Below, in pieces: positions 55,187 through 62,985 of a DNA stretch of 64,000 bases. The position numbers were made by a program, and so were the translations under genes. Position 1 is the stretch's first letter; each line of letters starts with the position of its first letter. The stretch comes from Paenisporosarcina antarctica (GTDB lineage Bacteria; Bacillota; Bacilli; Bacillales_A; Planococcaceae), in the NCBI RefSeq assembly GCF_004367585.1, contig NZ_CP038015.1, positions 2,300,001 through 2,364,000 of the forward strand, read 5' to 3'. The notes under the pieces are model-generated. The model searched no databases. It had not been told where the DNA came from and worked only from the letters and a program-made list of their open reading frames with translations.

Positions 55187-57424
55187 TTATTTAAGTTGAT
55201 CAATTTCAGTTTTAACTGCAGTCGGCACAATGCCACCTGTGTAAAGTGATGTCTTCGTGACGCGTTGTGCTAAATAAGACGTTAAAGTTGGTCGTAACGT
55301 TTCAGAAATTGAATTGCCCACTAAGAACAATGGTGCTTGATACTTTCCTGATAAAGAAGATGAGACTAAAGCATCCGGATAGTTTGTACCCGTTGATACG
55401 ACAAATGTAGGTGATTTAAATGTTTGACTGAAATGCTCAATAAGTGCTGCATTTGTACCATATCTGTCTTTTCCAGATAGTCGTGTAACATAATCGGAAC
55501 CTGCACGCTCTTTAATTTTTTCCTCGAGAATCTTAGAAACGGCTAAAGTACCACCGACGATTACTGTCGGTTTGCTGTAAATTTGATCGTTTATTGAGTC
55601 TGAATAGGTTGTTCCATTGCTTAATACAATATGCCAACCTTGCGTTACCGCAATACTTGTTGCAGCTAATGCATCTGGGAAGTTGCTCCCTGAAGCAATA
55701 AATATCCCATTAGCTTTTGGTAATTTATTGTTAATAACTGAATTTGTTTCATAGCGTGATTTCCCAGCTAAGCGTTCAACTTTTGCCTGCGGAAGCGCTG
55801 TTTGTAATTGACTAGCAACTTTAGCTGATAAAGCAATTTCTCCCCCGACTAAAACAATTTGATTGGCACCCAATCGTTTAATTTCAGCTAATACGTCTGC
55901 GTTTAAATTACTAGCAGGATTTAATAAAATAGGTGCATTGCCATAATACATCGCAAGAGGACCAGCTGATAGTGCATCTGCATATTCAAAAGCAGTTGCT
56001 AAGACGACGGTTTTTTGTGTTTTTGTTGAATTGAAAGCGTTTGGATACAATGTTTTCGAAACTTCAATTGCAGTTAAGTATCTAGATTTTGCAGAGACTG
56101 TTTTGCTTACAGCTTTTGGTGTAATTAGCGTTGGATTCGTGTAAACGACAACTTTTTTCGTCGTGTCGTAGACAGTAGTTCCTGGCCATAAAGCGGCATA
56201 GTTTTGGGCTAATGTCTTATCGTAGAATGCTTTGAGCGTGCCATTGTCTTTATGACGCACTTCAAATGCTTGTGGCACGATAGATGACCATAAAGTGAAA
56301 TTCGTTTCTGAATTTTGAAGTGTTGCTTTTGTTAAAGATTCAGCTGATGTTTCTGCTACCACTCGTTGGTAGTGTTGATTAATGACTACTTTATTTGCAT
56401 CTAATACATCGAATTTTTTAGCAATGTAATTGGACCATCGAACTTCAGCTGTAGGATGATGAACAACACGTGTATTTCTATATTTGCTTGCGAAAGTAAT
56501 CGCTTCTTTCTCAGTTGAAAACTTCGTTTGTGTCAATTCAACAGATGGATGATACACACGATAATCGGTCGTCGTGTTATCGAAAATTGTCGTTCCTGCT
56601 CTTTTATCAAATACGGTTACATTCGTTTGTGTTTTGGCATATGTTATGGCTTCGTCTTTTGTATTGAACGTTTTAATGACGACATTTTTACTATTCTTCA
56701 CTTCGAATATTTTGAAGAACTTATCCACTCCATCAGCAAGTGCCACGGCAATCCCTTGTTGGAATTTTGCTGTTTTCACTTTACTTTCTGCAATCGGGTT
56801 GGACATGTATTCTACTTCCGAAAGAATAGCTGGTACTTGAGCATTTCGTGTAACGTAAAGACTTTGATGAACAATTCCTCGTCCTTCAGAATTCGCACCC
56901 GAATTAATGACACTTGTATGTGTAGTTTGTGCTAAACGTCCGCTTTCGACAGAATATTTTAATTGCAATGGATCTGCTGGATAGTTAGAGTCTTGAAAAT
57001 TCTTGTTATAGTAATACGTTTCATAGCCTGAATATGTTGGCGATGACGATGCGTTATGGTGAACTGAAACAAATATAGAGTTGTCGTTACGACCTGCTAC
57101 CATACTATTTGACAAACTCGTTCGGGCTTTAAGGTCTTCTGCTGAAGATGCATTAGAAAAATGTTTATCCGTCGTTCGTGTCATTTTAACTTCATAGCCA
57201 CGAGCTTGTAAAACGCCTCGTAGTCGTAAAGATACTTCTAAGTTTGCTTGTTTTTCATAATAGCCTGTTTTAGAACCCGAATAGCCAGTAGTTCCGCCAT
57301 ACTTCCCGCCGTGACCTGGGTCGATAACGATTAATGGTTTCATGACTTCTGCTGCTTGAGTTGATACCGGAATACTAAGGACAATTAATGCGATACAAAT
57401 AATTTTTATGAGTGCTTTAAACAA
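55187..57424 (-). CDS. Secreted N-acetylmuramoyl-L-alanine amidase with tandem repeats and CWB2 domain
   Basis: This 745-residue protein starts at TTG with GGGGAA upstream and has a signal peptide (about 1-24). The Amidase_3 domain (about 30-235) has zinc ligands His38 (DPGHGG), Glu57 (YEKQANLEV) and His122 (SVHHNA), and catalytic Glu203 (ILSEVEYMSN). Residues 238-430 contain four diverged repeats of about 45 residues (pattern F-x-V...EAIxYA...V...W/Y-x-N) that I cannot name. Three CWB2 repeats follow to the C-terminus. It cleaves the stem peptide from glycan strands and is probably held on the wall. The gene is preceded by a terminator inside its leader. Confidence 0.92.
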   Translation of the reverse strand: MFKALIKIICIALIVLSIPVSTQAAEVMKPLIVIDPGHGGKYGGTTGYSGSKTGYYEKQANLEVSLRLRGVLQARGYEVKMTRTTDKHFSNASSAEDLKARTSLSNSMVAGRNDNSIFVSVHHNASSSPTYSGYETYYYNKNFQDSNYPADPLQLKYSVESGRLAQTTHTSVINSGANSEGRGIVHQSLYVTRNAQVPAILSEVEYMSNPIAESKVKTAKFQQGIAVALADGVDKFFKIFEVKNSKNVVIKTFNTKDEAITYAKTQTNVTVFDKRAGTTIFDNTTTDYRVYHPSVELTQTKFSTEKEAITFASKYRNTRVVHHPTAEVRWSNYIAKKFDVLDANKVVINQHYQRVVAETSAESLTKATLQNSETNFTLWSSIVPQAFEVRHKDNGTLKAFYDKTLAQNYAALWPGTTVYDTTKKVVVYTNPTLITPKAVSKTVSAKSRYLTAIEVSKTLYPNAFNSTKTQKTVVLATAFEYADALSAGPLAMYYGNAPILLNPASNLNADVLAEIKRLGANQIVLVGGEIALSAKVASQLQTALPQAKVERLAGKSRYETNSVINNKLPKANGIFIASGSNFPDALAATSIAVTQGWHIVLSNGTTYSDSINDQIYSKPTVIVGGTLAVSKILEEKIKERAGSDYVTRLSGKDRYGTNAALIEHFSQTFKSPTFVVSTGTNYPDALVSSSLSGKYQAPLFLVGNSISETLRPTLTSYLAQRVTKTSLYTGGIVPTAVKTEIDQLK

Positions 57425-57449
57425 TGTTTCGTTCCCCGCTTTCTATTTC

Positions 57450-57478
57450 AAAAAAAATTAGGAAGGGTTGCCCCCTCC
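57450..57478 (-). terminator. Intrinsic terminator inside the amidase leader
   Basis: The RNA would form a 7-bp stem (GGAGGGG with CCCUUCC, one G-U pair) closed by a GCAA tetraloop (57461-57478), then UAA and eight U (57457-57450). It ends 25 bp before the amidase start codon, and that gap holds the ribosome site but no space for a promoter. Confidence 0.75.
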
Positions 57479-57544
57479 ATTTGCAAGTGTTATTATTGTA
57501 TAAAATTTTTATGGTATTCTCGTTCATTAAAGTACTGTGTCGAG

Positions 57545-57640
57545 CACTATACGCCTGCACACGTGACCTTCATGAGGTCAGATAGACGAATTGTTCGCCT
57601 TTCATCCTTCCAACGCAGGTATTGAACTAGAAGGCGCATT
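57545..57640 (-). ncRNA. Candidate structured leader RNA upstream of the amidase
   Basis: On the minus strand several nested complementary pairs occur: AUGCGCC with GGCGUAU enclosing the region, CCUUC with GAAGG, GGCGAA with UUCGUC, and UGACCU with AGGUCA around CAUGA. CCUGC can alternatively pair with GCAGG and would compete with the outer stem. It begins right after the SpoIID-type gene and precedes the terminator. No known riboswitch core was recognised. Confidence 0.45.
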
Positions 57641-57649
57641 CTGCTTTTC

Positions 57650-60049
57650 TTACTTAATATAATCTTTTGCTTGTTCAATACTTATTCCTTGATAATAGAA
57701 CTCAAGAATTTCTTCTGCTGTTTTCCCAGCTTTACTACGTCCATAAGCTCCATATTGACTCATGCCGATGCCGTGGCCATAGCCTGTACCGTTTAAAGAA
57801 AATTCTTTGTTGACTGTGTCGTTTTTCACTTTAAAGTCTGTGCTCATCAAAACAGTACCGCCTAATAAGTAACGTAGTTGTGGTCCAGTAAGCTTGAATT
57901 CAGTTGTGAACTTCTTAAGTGTTCCGCCAATATATTTTGATAAGCTGTATTTCATGTCTTTTGACACAACCGATTCGCCGCCTAAGTAAAATAGCGTTTT
58001 TGGTTGTTTGACGGTATCAAGATATTCAACCGGTAGTTTATTTGGATCCGGGTGTAGCAATAAAATAGGTGAATTTTTTTTTGCAGAAAGAACAGAACCT
58101 GCTAGTGCATCAACGAACGAATATGCATTACCGATGGCAAGTGAGTCACCTGGCATGACAAATTTTTTGTTGATGGCAATACTCGTATCCACTCGGCTCG
58201 TTCCGAATGTGCGGTCTGTCGCATATCCTGCTTTTTTCAACGTAGTTTCAACACCTGATGAAACTACATCTGCCCCGCCAATTAAGTTGGCAGTCGTTGT
58301 TCCACTCGATTTTAAGTAATCTGCAGTAGCTTGAGATAACTTCGTGCCTTGTTGAATGATGATTGGCATTTGGTTACGTGCAGCATAAGGACTGATAGAT
58401 AATGCATCTGACGATTTTTCGTTGCCAGTTGCAAAGAATACAGAATTTGTAGTTCCTCCGACAATTTTCGCGATTTCAAGTGATGTATCTGTGCGTGACT
58501 TTCCTGCAACTCGCTTAAATTTATAACCCATTTGTTTAAGTTCAGTTTCAACTGCAGGTGAAATGGCAATTGTTCCGCCGAGTATATAAACTGTTGCTCC
58601 CGGGTTTAAAGTTTCTTTCAAGTAGTCTTTTACAGAAGCTGGCAAAGAACTAGTCCGTGTTAATAAGACCGGTGTATCCAGTTTGTAAGCTAATACCGAT
58701 CCAGCAAGTGCATCTACTGGTAAGTCCCCTCGTCCTAATACCGCATGATCCCGTTTACCGGTCCATCCTCTTCTCGCAATTTCAACTGCTGTATCATAAC
58801 GTGAAACACCAGCAAGCGTTTCTGATTGGGCACCAAGCTCCATCGAATAATATAAGCTGTTGTCTAGGTTCGTATTACGTGCAAAGTAAGATAAATTAAA
58901 GGTGATATCTTGTACTTTTCCGGTATTTGTATATTCTGTTGTATTAATACTATTAATAGAATCGATTTTGATAGATTCTATCGTTGCATCAATTGCTTTT
59001 GCTTCCTTTAACGCTTGCAATTTAAATTTTGAAAAAGCTGTAACACTCTTTGGTGCATTTTCAAGTAGATAGTTGTTTTCAGATGTTGTACTCCACCAAC
59101 TCGCAGGATTTGTAAAGTCTATGTCATCTGTGATAGTTAATTGCTGTTTTTTAAACTGTAACGGTGCAGTCCATTTGTATTGATCATATGGATCATTTTG
59201 TGAGGTATTTATGTATGGTAGACCACTTGACCAATATTGTTGTGGCAATTCCGTTTGTCCTCCATTTGAAGCAGAGAAGAATGCTGTCACAAACCCTTTG
59301 GAACCATTTGATTTTTGATACGTCATAATCATGCCTTTTGTAGAATCCACTGCTGATGTTGTGTATTGATTAGCACTTACATAGTTTGGTGAGTGTTCTG
59401 CATCCCATACAAATCCTTGGTATACTTGGAAATTTATTGTATCATCAATTTCAAGTTGACTATTGCCATTCATTTTTGCAAATATGTATGAACGTGCTGC
59501 TACAGCTTGCGCACGGAGTGCTTGTTGACCACCAGTTGTTCCCCAACTTGCAGGCATTTCACCAGGTAAAACACCCTTTAAATAATCTTCAAAGCCAAGA
59601 TGATTTATTGGCTGTAAGTATTGAGAATTAGAAATAGTAGTGAGTCCAAATATAATGGTTCCTATATGAGGTCTTTTAATTGTTGATTTCATATTCTCAA
59701 GTAACACAAAGTTTTCATTCGCATATACTTTTGGTTCAAGTGTGAGAATTGTGAGATTGTTTTTTAGTAATTTGGATCCTTCATAAAGTGCAATTTTCGA
59801 ATTTTGGATTGCTAGTTTATATGTCATGTCTTTTTTAAGTACAATGTTGGTGTCTTCTTTTAAGACCGTGTCTCCTTTAGGGATAAATTGATACGTTTTT
59901 GAAGGTCCTAGATTATTTGTTAGTTTCACTTTAACAATGAAATTTTCTGTATCTGACGCTGCATAGACAGGGGTAGAAAAATTGAATATATGTAATATTG
60001 TAAATATTAACGTTATGGATAAAATCCATTTTAGTAGTAAATTAGACAT
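57650..60049 (-). CDS. SpoIID/LytB-type protein with CWB2 repeats inserted into the SpoIID domain
   Basis: This 799-residue protein has a signal peptide (about 1-30) and a first SpoIID segment (about 148-405) with the likely catalytic Glu164 in KGVLPGEMPASWG and QAVAARSYIFA. Then come three CWB2 repeats (about 409-708), and a final SpoIID segment from 712 (LTGPQLRYLLGG, MSTDF, GYGHGIGMSQYGAYG). SpoIID enzymes are lytic transglycosylases on denuded glycan; LytB of B. subtilis modifies LytC amidase. The amidase gene downstream is a plausible partner. The CWB2 block sits inside the SpoIID domain rather than at one end. Confidence 0.92.
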   Translation of the reverse strand: MSNLLLKWILSITLIFTILHIFNFSTPVYAASDTENFIVKVKLTNNLGPSKTYQFIPKGDTVLKEDTNIVLKKDMTYKLAIQNSKIALYEGSKLLKNNLTILTLEPKVYANENFVLLENMKSTIKRPHIGTIIFGLTTISNSQYLQPINHLGFEDYLKGVLPGEMPASWGTTGGQQALRAQAVAARSYIFAKMNGNSQLEIDDTINFQVYQGFVWDAEHSPNYVSANQYTTSAVDSTKGMIMTYQKSNGSKGFVTAFFSASNGGQTELPQQYWSSGLPYINTSQNDPYDQYKWTAPLQFKKQQLTITDDIDFTNPASWWSTTSENNYLLENAPKSVTAFSKFKLQALKEAKAIDATIESIKIDSINSINTTEYTNTGKVQDITFNLSYFARNTNLDNSLYYSMELGAQSETLAGVSRYDTAVEIARRGWTGKRDHAVLGRGDLPVDALAGSVLAYKLDTPVLLTRTSSLPASVKDYLKETLNPGATVYILGGTIAISPAVETELKQMGYKFKRVAGKSRTDTSLEIAKIVGGTTNSVFFATGNEKSSDALSISPYAARNQMPIIIQQGTKLSQATADYLKSSGTTTANLIGGADVVSSGVETTLKKAGYATDRTFGTSRVDTSIAINKKFVMPGDSLAIGNAYSFVDALAGSVLSAKKNSPILLLHPDPNKLPVEYLDTVKQPKTLFYLGGESVVSKDMKYSLSKYIGGTLKKFTTEFKLTGPQLRYLLGGTVLMSTDFKVKNDTVNKEFSLNGTGYGHGIGMSQYGAYGRSKAGKTAEEILEFYYQGISIEQAKDYIK

Positions 60050-60200
60050 TATTCTACATCCTTTGTTTTTATTTAATTATATAAGAGAAAAAGCTATTTT
60101 TCTATCAATTTTCTATAAATGAATCTATCTACCTTAGCAACTAGTTAATTTCAATAATAATTAAATAATACGTGTATAAAGTCCTGTATACTTCACAGAG

Positions 60201-60236
60201 AAAAGCCTACTAAATTTGCATTTAGTAGGCTTTTTA
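60201..60236 (-). terminator. Terminator of the NlpC/P60 gene
   Basis: A perfect stem of about 14 bp (AAAGCCTACTAAA and complement, 6-base loop) has a T-run on the minus strand. It also separates this gene from the SpoIID-type gene. Confidence 0.93.
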
Positions 60237-60244
60237 TCTACTTA

Positions 60245-61612
60245 TTATTTAAAACGGTTATAGCTTGTGAATTTATCTTTCCAGTAATAATCGGTCACTT
60301 TGTTAATTTGAACTCGATCTCCACCAGCATGAATAAATGATCCATTTCCAATATATATGCCCATATGTGAGATGCCTGCTTTATACGTATTTGAGAAGAA
60401 TACTAAATCACCTGGTTGTGGAGATGATACTTTATTTGTCATGCTATAGTACCCTGATGTATTAGTCCGAGCCAATTTAATACCCGCTGCATTGTGTACA
60501 TAATAGATATATCCCGAACAATCAAAGCCGGATGGAGTTGTACCACCGAATACATATTTTGTACCTAAGTATTGTTTGGCTTTTTCAACTAGTTTTTCTC
60601 CACTGCTTTGTTTTGGCGCTGGTGGTGGTGTTGGTTTTGAAACTGGAGCTACGACTGGCTTTGTTGCGCCTAATGCGTAAGTAGATACAGCTTCTTTTCC
60701 ACCAACAACTTTAAGTGATTTCATTTTTTTCTCTTCAATAACTTTTTCTGTTGGGACAGGTAATTTGTCTTTCCCTACTAAAAGAACAGGTACTCCTTGT
60801 TTTGCTGCGTACACAGATCCAGTTAATGCATCTGCATAACTTACTCCTGAAGCGACTAAAGGTGTAGTGTCTGTTGCAGGGTAAAATTTGTCTACAACGG
60901 CCTTAACTGTGTCATAACGACTTTTTCCTGCAATACGAATTGCACTAGTTTGTTTTAATTTCTTAAATACTGTGTCGTTTATTGCAAGTGATCCACCAAC
61001 TACAATATAATTTGAATATTTTTGCTCAAAACGAATGTCTGATGCAGTTGTTAATAATATTGGCATTCCTTTTTGAGCTGCGTAAGCTGCAATCGCTAAG
61101 CTATCAGGAAAAGATGATCCGTTTACAACAACTGCCGTTGAACCGCCTACTTGTTTCGCGATTTTTTCAGCTGTTTCAAAACGACTTTGACCTGCAATAC
61201 GTTCAACATTAGGTGTAACTGAATTTAATTTAGATTCTACTGCAGCTGAAATTGTACCAGTTCCGCCAAGAATGATAGTTTTTTTCGCGCCTAATCGCTT
61301 CATTTCGGTAATCACATCTGCAGCTACCGATGACTTTTTCACTAAAAGAATTGGTGCATTTAATTTTTTAGCAAGTGGTGCACCAGCTAATGCATCTGGA
61401 AAGTTTTCGCCTGAAGCAATGATGACGGTTTGTGAACTGCCATTTGCCCAACCTTTTTTAGAAACTTCAATAGCTGTATGATATCTACTTTCACCCGAAA
61501 TACGTGTGAAATCTCTAATTGTTTCTCCATTGGCTTGAACTTCACTATTTGCAGCAACAAAAGTAAAGGTAGCTGCTAATACTATTGAACCTAGTATTTT
61601 ACGAATTTTCAT
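60245..61612 (-). CDS. Secreted NlpC/P60 endopeptidase with N-terminal CWB2 repeats
   Basis: This 455-residue protein has a signal peptide (about 1-27), then three CWB2 repeats (about 35-315: TRISGESRYHTAI, ERIAGQSRFETAE, IRIAGKSRYDTVK), a Pro-rich linker (KPTPPPAPKQ) and a C-terminal NlpC/P60 domain (about 338-455). The catalytic triad is Cys365 (FDCSGYIYYVH), His416 (SHMGIYIG) and His428 (FIHAGG). It would cut peptidoglycan stem peptides, as LytF/CwlO-type enzymes do. The module order, binding repeats first, is the reverse of the subtilase and amidase. Confidence 0.94.
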   Translation of the reverse strand: MKIRKILGSIVLAATFTFVAANSEVQANGETIRDFTRISGESRYHTAIEVSKKGWANGSSQTVIIASGENFPDALAGAPLAKKLNAPILLVKKSSVAADVITEMKRLGAKKTIILGGTGTISAAVESKLNSVTPNVERIAGQSRFETAEKIAKQVGGSTAVVVNGSSFPDSLAIAAYAAQKGMPILLTTASDIRFEQKYSNYIVVGGSLAINDTVFKKLKQTSAIRIAGKSRYDTVKAVVDKFYPATDTTPLVASGVSYADALTGSVYAAKQGVPVLLVGKDKLPVPTEKVIEEKKMKSLKVVGGKEAVSTYALGATKPVVAPVSKPTPPPAPKQSSGEKLVEKAKQYLGTKYVFGGTTPSGFDCSGYIYYVHNAAGIKLARTNTSGYYSMTNKVSSPQPGDLVFFSNTYKAGISHMGIYIGNGSFIHAGGDRVQINKVTDYYWKDKFTSYNRFK

Positions 61613-61723
61613 ATGTATCTATAAACCCCTTTAATATTCTAATATTTAACTAATTTGATTCTATCATTCAATATGTTCTCTAAACATTACAGTTTCATGA
61701 CATATTGTAACAAACATGTATCA

Positions 61724-61757
61724 AAAAAAGCGAAGTGCATATGCACTTCGCCTTTTT
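61724..61757 (-). terminator. Terminator of tagO
   Basis: The 22-bp palindrome GCGAAGTGCAT/ATGCACTTCGC (61730-61751) is flanked by A and T runs. Confidence 0.9.
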
Positions 61758-61785
61758 TCAACATTTAAATGTCTTATTTTTATTG

Positions 61786-62829
61786 TTAGTTGTTTTTATA
61801 GCGAACAAAATTTAATAAGGGACGATAATTTTTTCCTGCCAGACCAATTAGTTCCACAACTATTTCAATTGCCACGAACATCAATGAAATGATCAGGATT
61901 CCTCCCCAAACCGTTGCTTGAGAAAAGAGAATTCCCGCTCCACCGAACATAGCCGCCATCGCATAGATTAACAAAACTGCTTGTCGATGTGAAAATCCGG
62001 AATTTAGTAAACAATGATGCAAATGTGATTTATCAGGTGCCGATAGTTTCTGTTTCGTTCGTAGTCGACGAATGATAGCAAAGAATGTATCAGATATGGG
62101 TACACCCATAATGATAATGGGAATGGCTAGTGAGATAAATGTAATACCCTTAAAGCCTAGAAGTGACAATACACCAATCATGAACCCTAGAAATAATGCA
62201 CCTGTGTCACCCATGAAAATCTTGGCAGGGTAAAAATTATAAAACAAAAATCCAAATGTACTTACAGCCAGCATCATGGACATGGCCAAAACGAACATAT
62301 CTCCCATAATAAACGCCATAATAGACAAAGTAAGCAAACCAATAGTTGAGACGCCAGCTGCTAGACCATCTAATCCGTCAATTAAATTAACTGCATTAGT
62401 AATACCGACAATCCAAAGAATAGTTAAAAAGGAGCTTAAAAACCCAAAATCTAACACTCCACCGAATGGTAAGTTAATAAATCCAATTTCGATATCCCCC
62501 AAAAACACAACAATTCCTGCGGCAATTAATTGTCCGCCTAATTTAATAATAGGTCGTATATCGTACAAATCATCCAAAACGCCTGTGATCACAATGATAA
62601 ATGCGCCGATGATAATATAAATAGCATCCGGTGATGCGGGTTGATAGATAAAATAACCTATAATAAAAGCTAAAAAGATAGCTAAACCGCCAAGTCTTGG
62701 CATAATTCGCACATGAACTTTGCGATGATTCGGTTGGTCAACTGCGCCAATTTTAATTGCGAATTTTTTTATTAATGGTGTAATTACTAATGACGCGATA
62801 AATACACCTATTAGTGTAGCCAAAAACAT
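61786..62829 (-). CDS. tagO: Undecaprenyl-phosphate GlcNAc-1-phosphate transferase TagO
   Basis: This 347-residue integral membrane enzyme has about ten membrane segments. Family motifs are PRLGGLAIFLAF, VLDDLYDIRP, TNAVNLIDGLDGLAAG and KIFMGDTGALFLGF, with the conserved Asp residues of the MraY/WecA active site. It begins synthesis of teichoic acids and other GlcNAc-primed wall polymers by loading GlcNAc-1-P on undecaprenyl phosphate. The ATG at 62829 with AAGGAGG upstream was chosen over an ATG six codons earlier that lies inside that site. The glycosyltransferase upstream on the same strand may belong to the same pathway. Confidence 0.94.
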   Translation of the reverse strand: MFLATLIGVFIASLVITPLIKKFAIKIGAVDQPNHRKVHVRIMPRLGGLAIFLAFIIGYFIYQPASPDAIYIIIGAFIIVITGVLDDLYDIRPIIKLGGQLIAAGIVVFLGDIEIGFINLPFGGVLDFGFLSSFLTILWIVGITNAVNLIDGLDGLAAGVSTIGLLTLSIMAFIMGDMFVLAMSMMLAVSTFGFLFYNFYPAKIFMGDTGALFLGFMIGVLSLLGFKGITFISLAIPIIIMGVPISDTFFAIIRRLRTKQKLSAPDKSHLHHCLLNSGFSHRQAVLLIYAMAAMFGGAGILFSQATVWGGILIISLMFVAIEIVVELIGLAGKNYRPLLNFVRYKNN

Positions 62830-62882
62830 GATTCTACCTCCTTGCATATATCGTGCACTTACTCGCCGATTATATCCACATT

Positions 62883-62910
62883 ATTATAGCATGTAAATGT
62901 TAACTTCTAA
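62883..62910 (-). promoter_or_regulatory. Possible promoter of tagO
   Basis: The minus strand has TTAGAA (62910-62905), 16 bp and TATAAT (62888-62883), located 54 bp upstream of the start codon. Confidence 0.45.
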
Positions 62911-62985
62911 GACGAATTCTTTCTACTATACTTAACAGTACCCGATTTTAACAATTGTAACCATTCTATAAGACGTTACTTCTAT

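Noticed and set aside
57600-57640. tRNA-like T-loop (GTTCAA) downstream of the SpoIID-type gene
   Set aside because: No acceptor stem or anticodon arm of tRNA geometry could be formed; other pairings are better.
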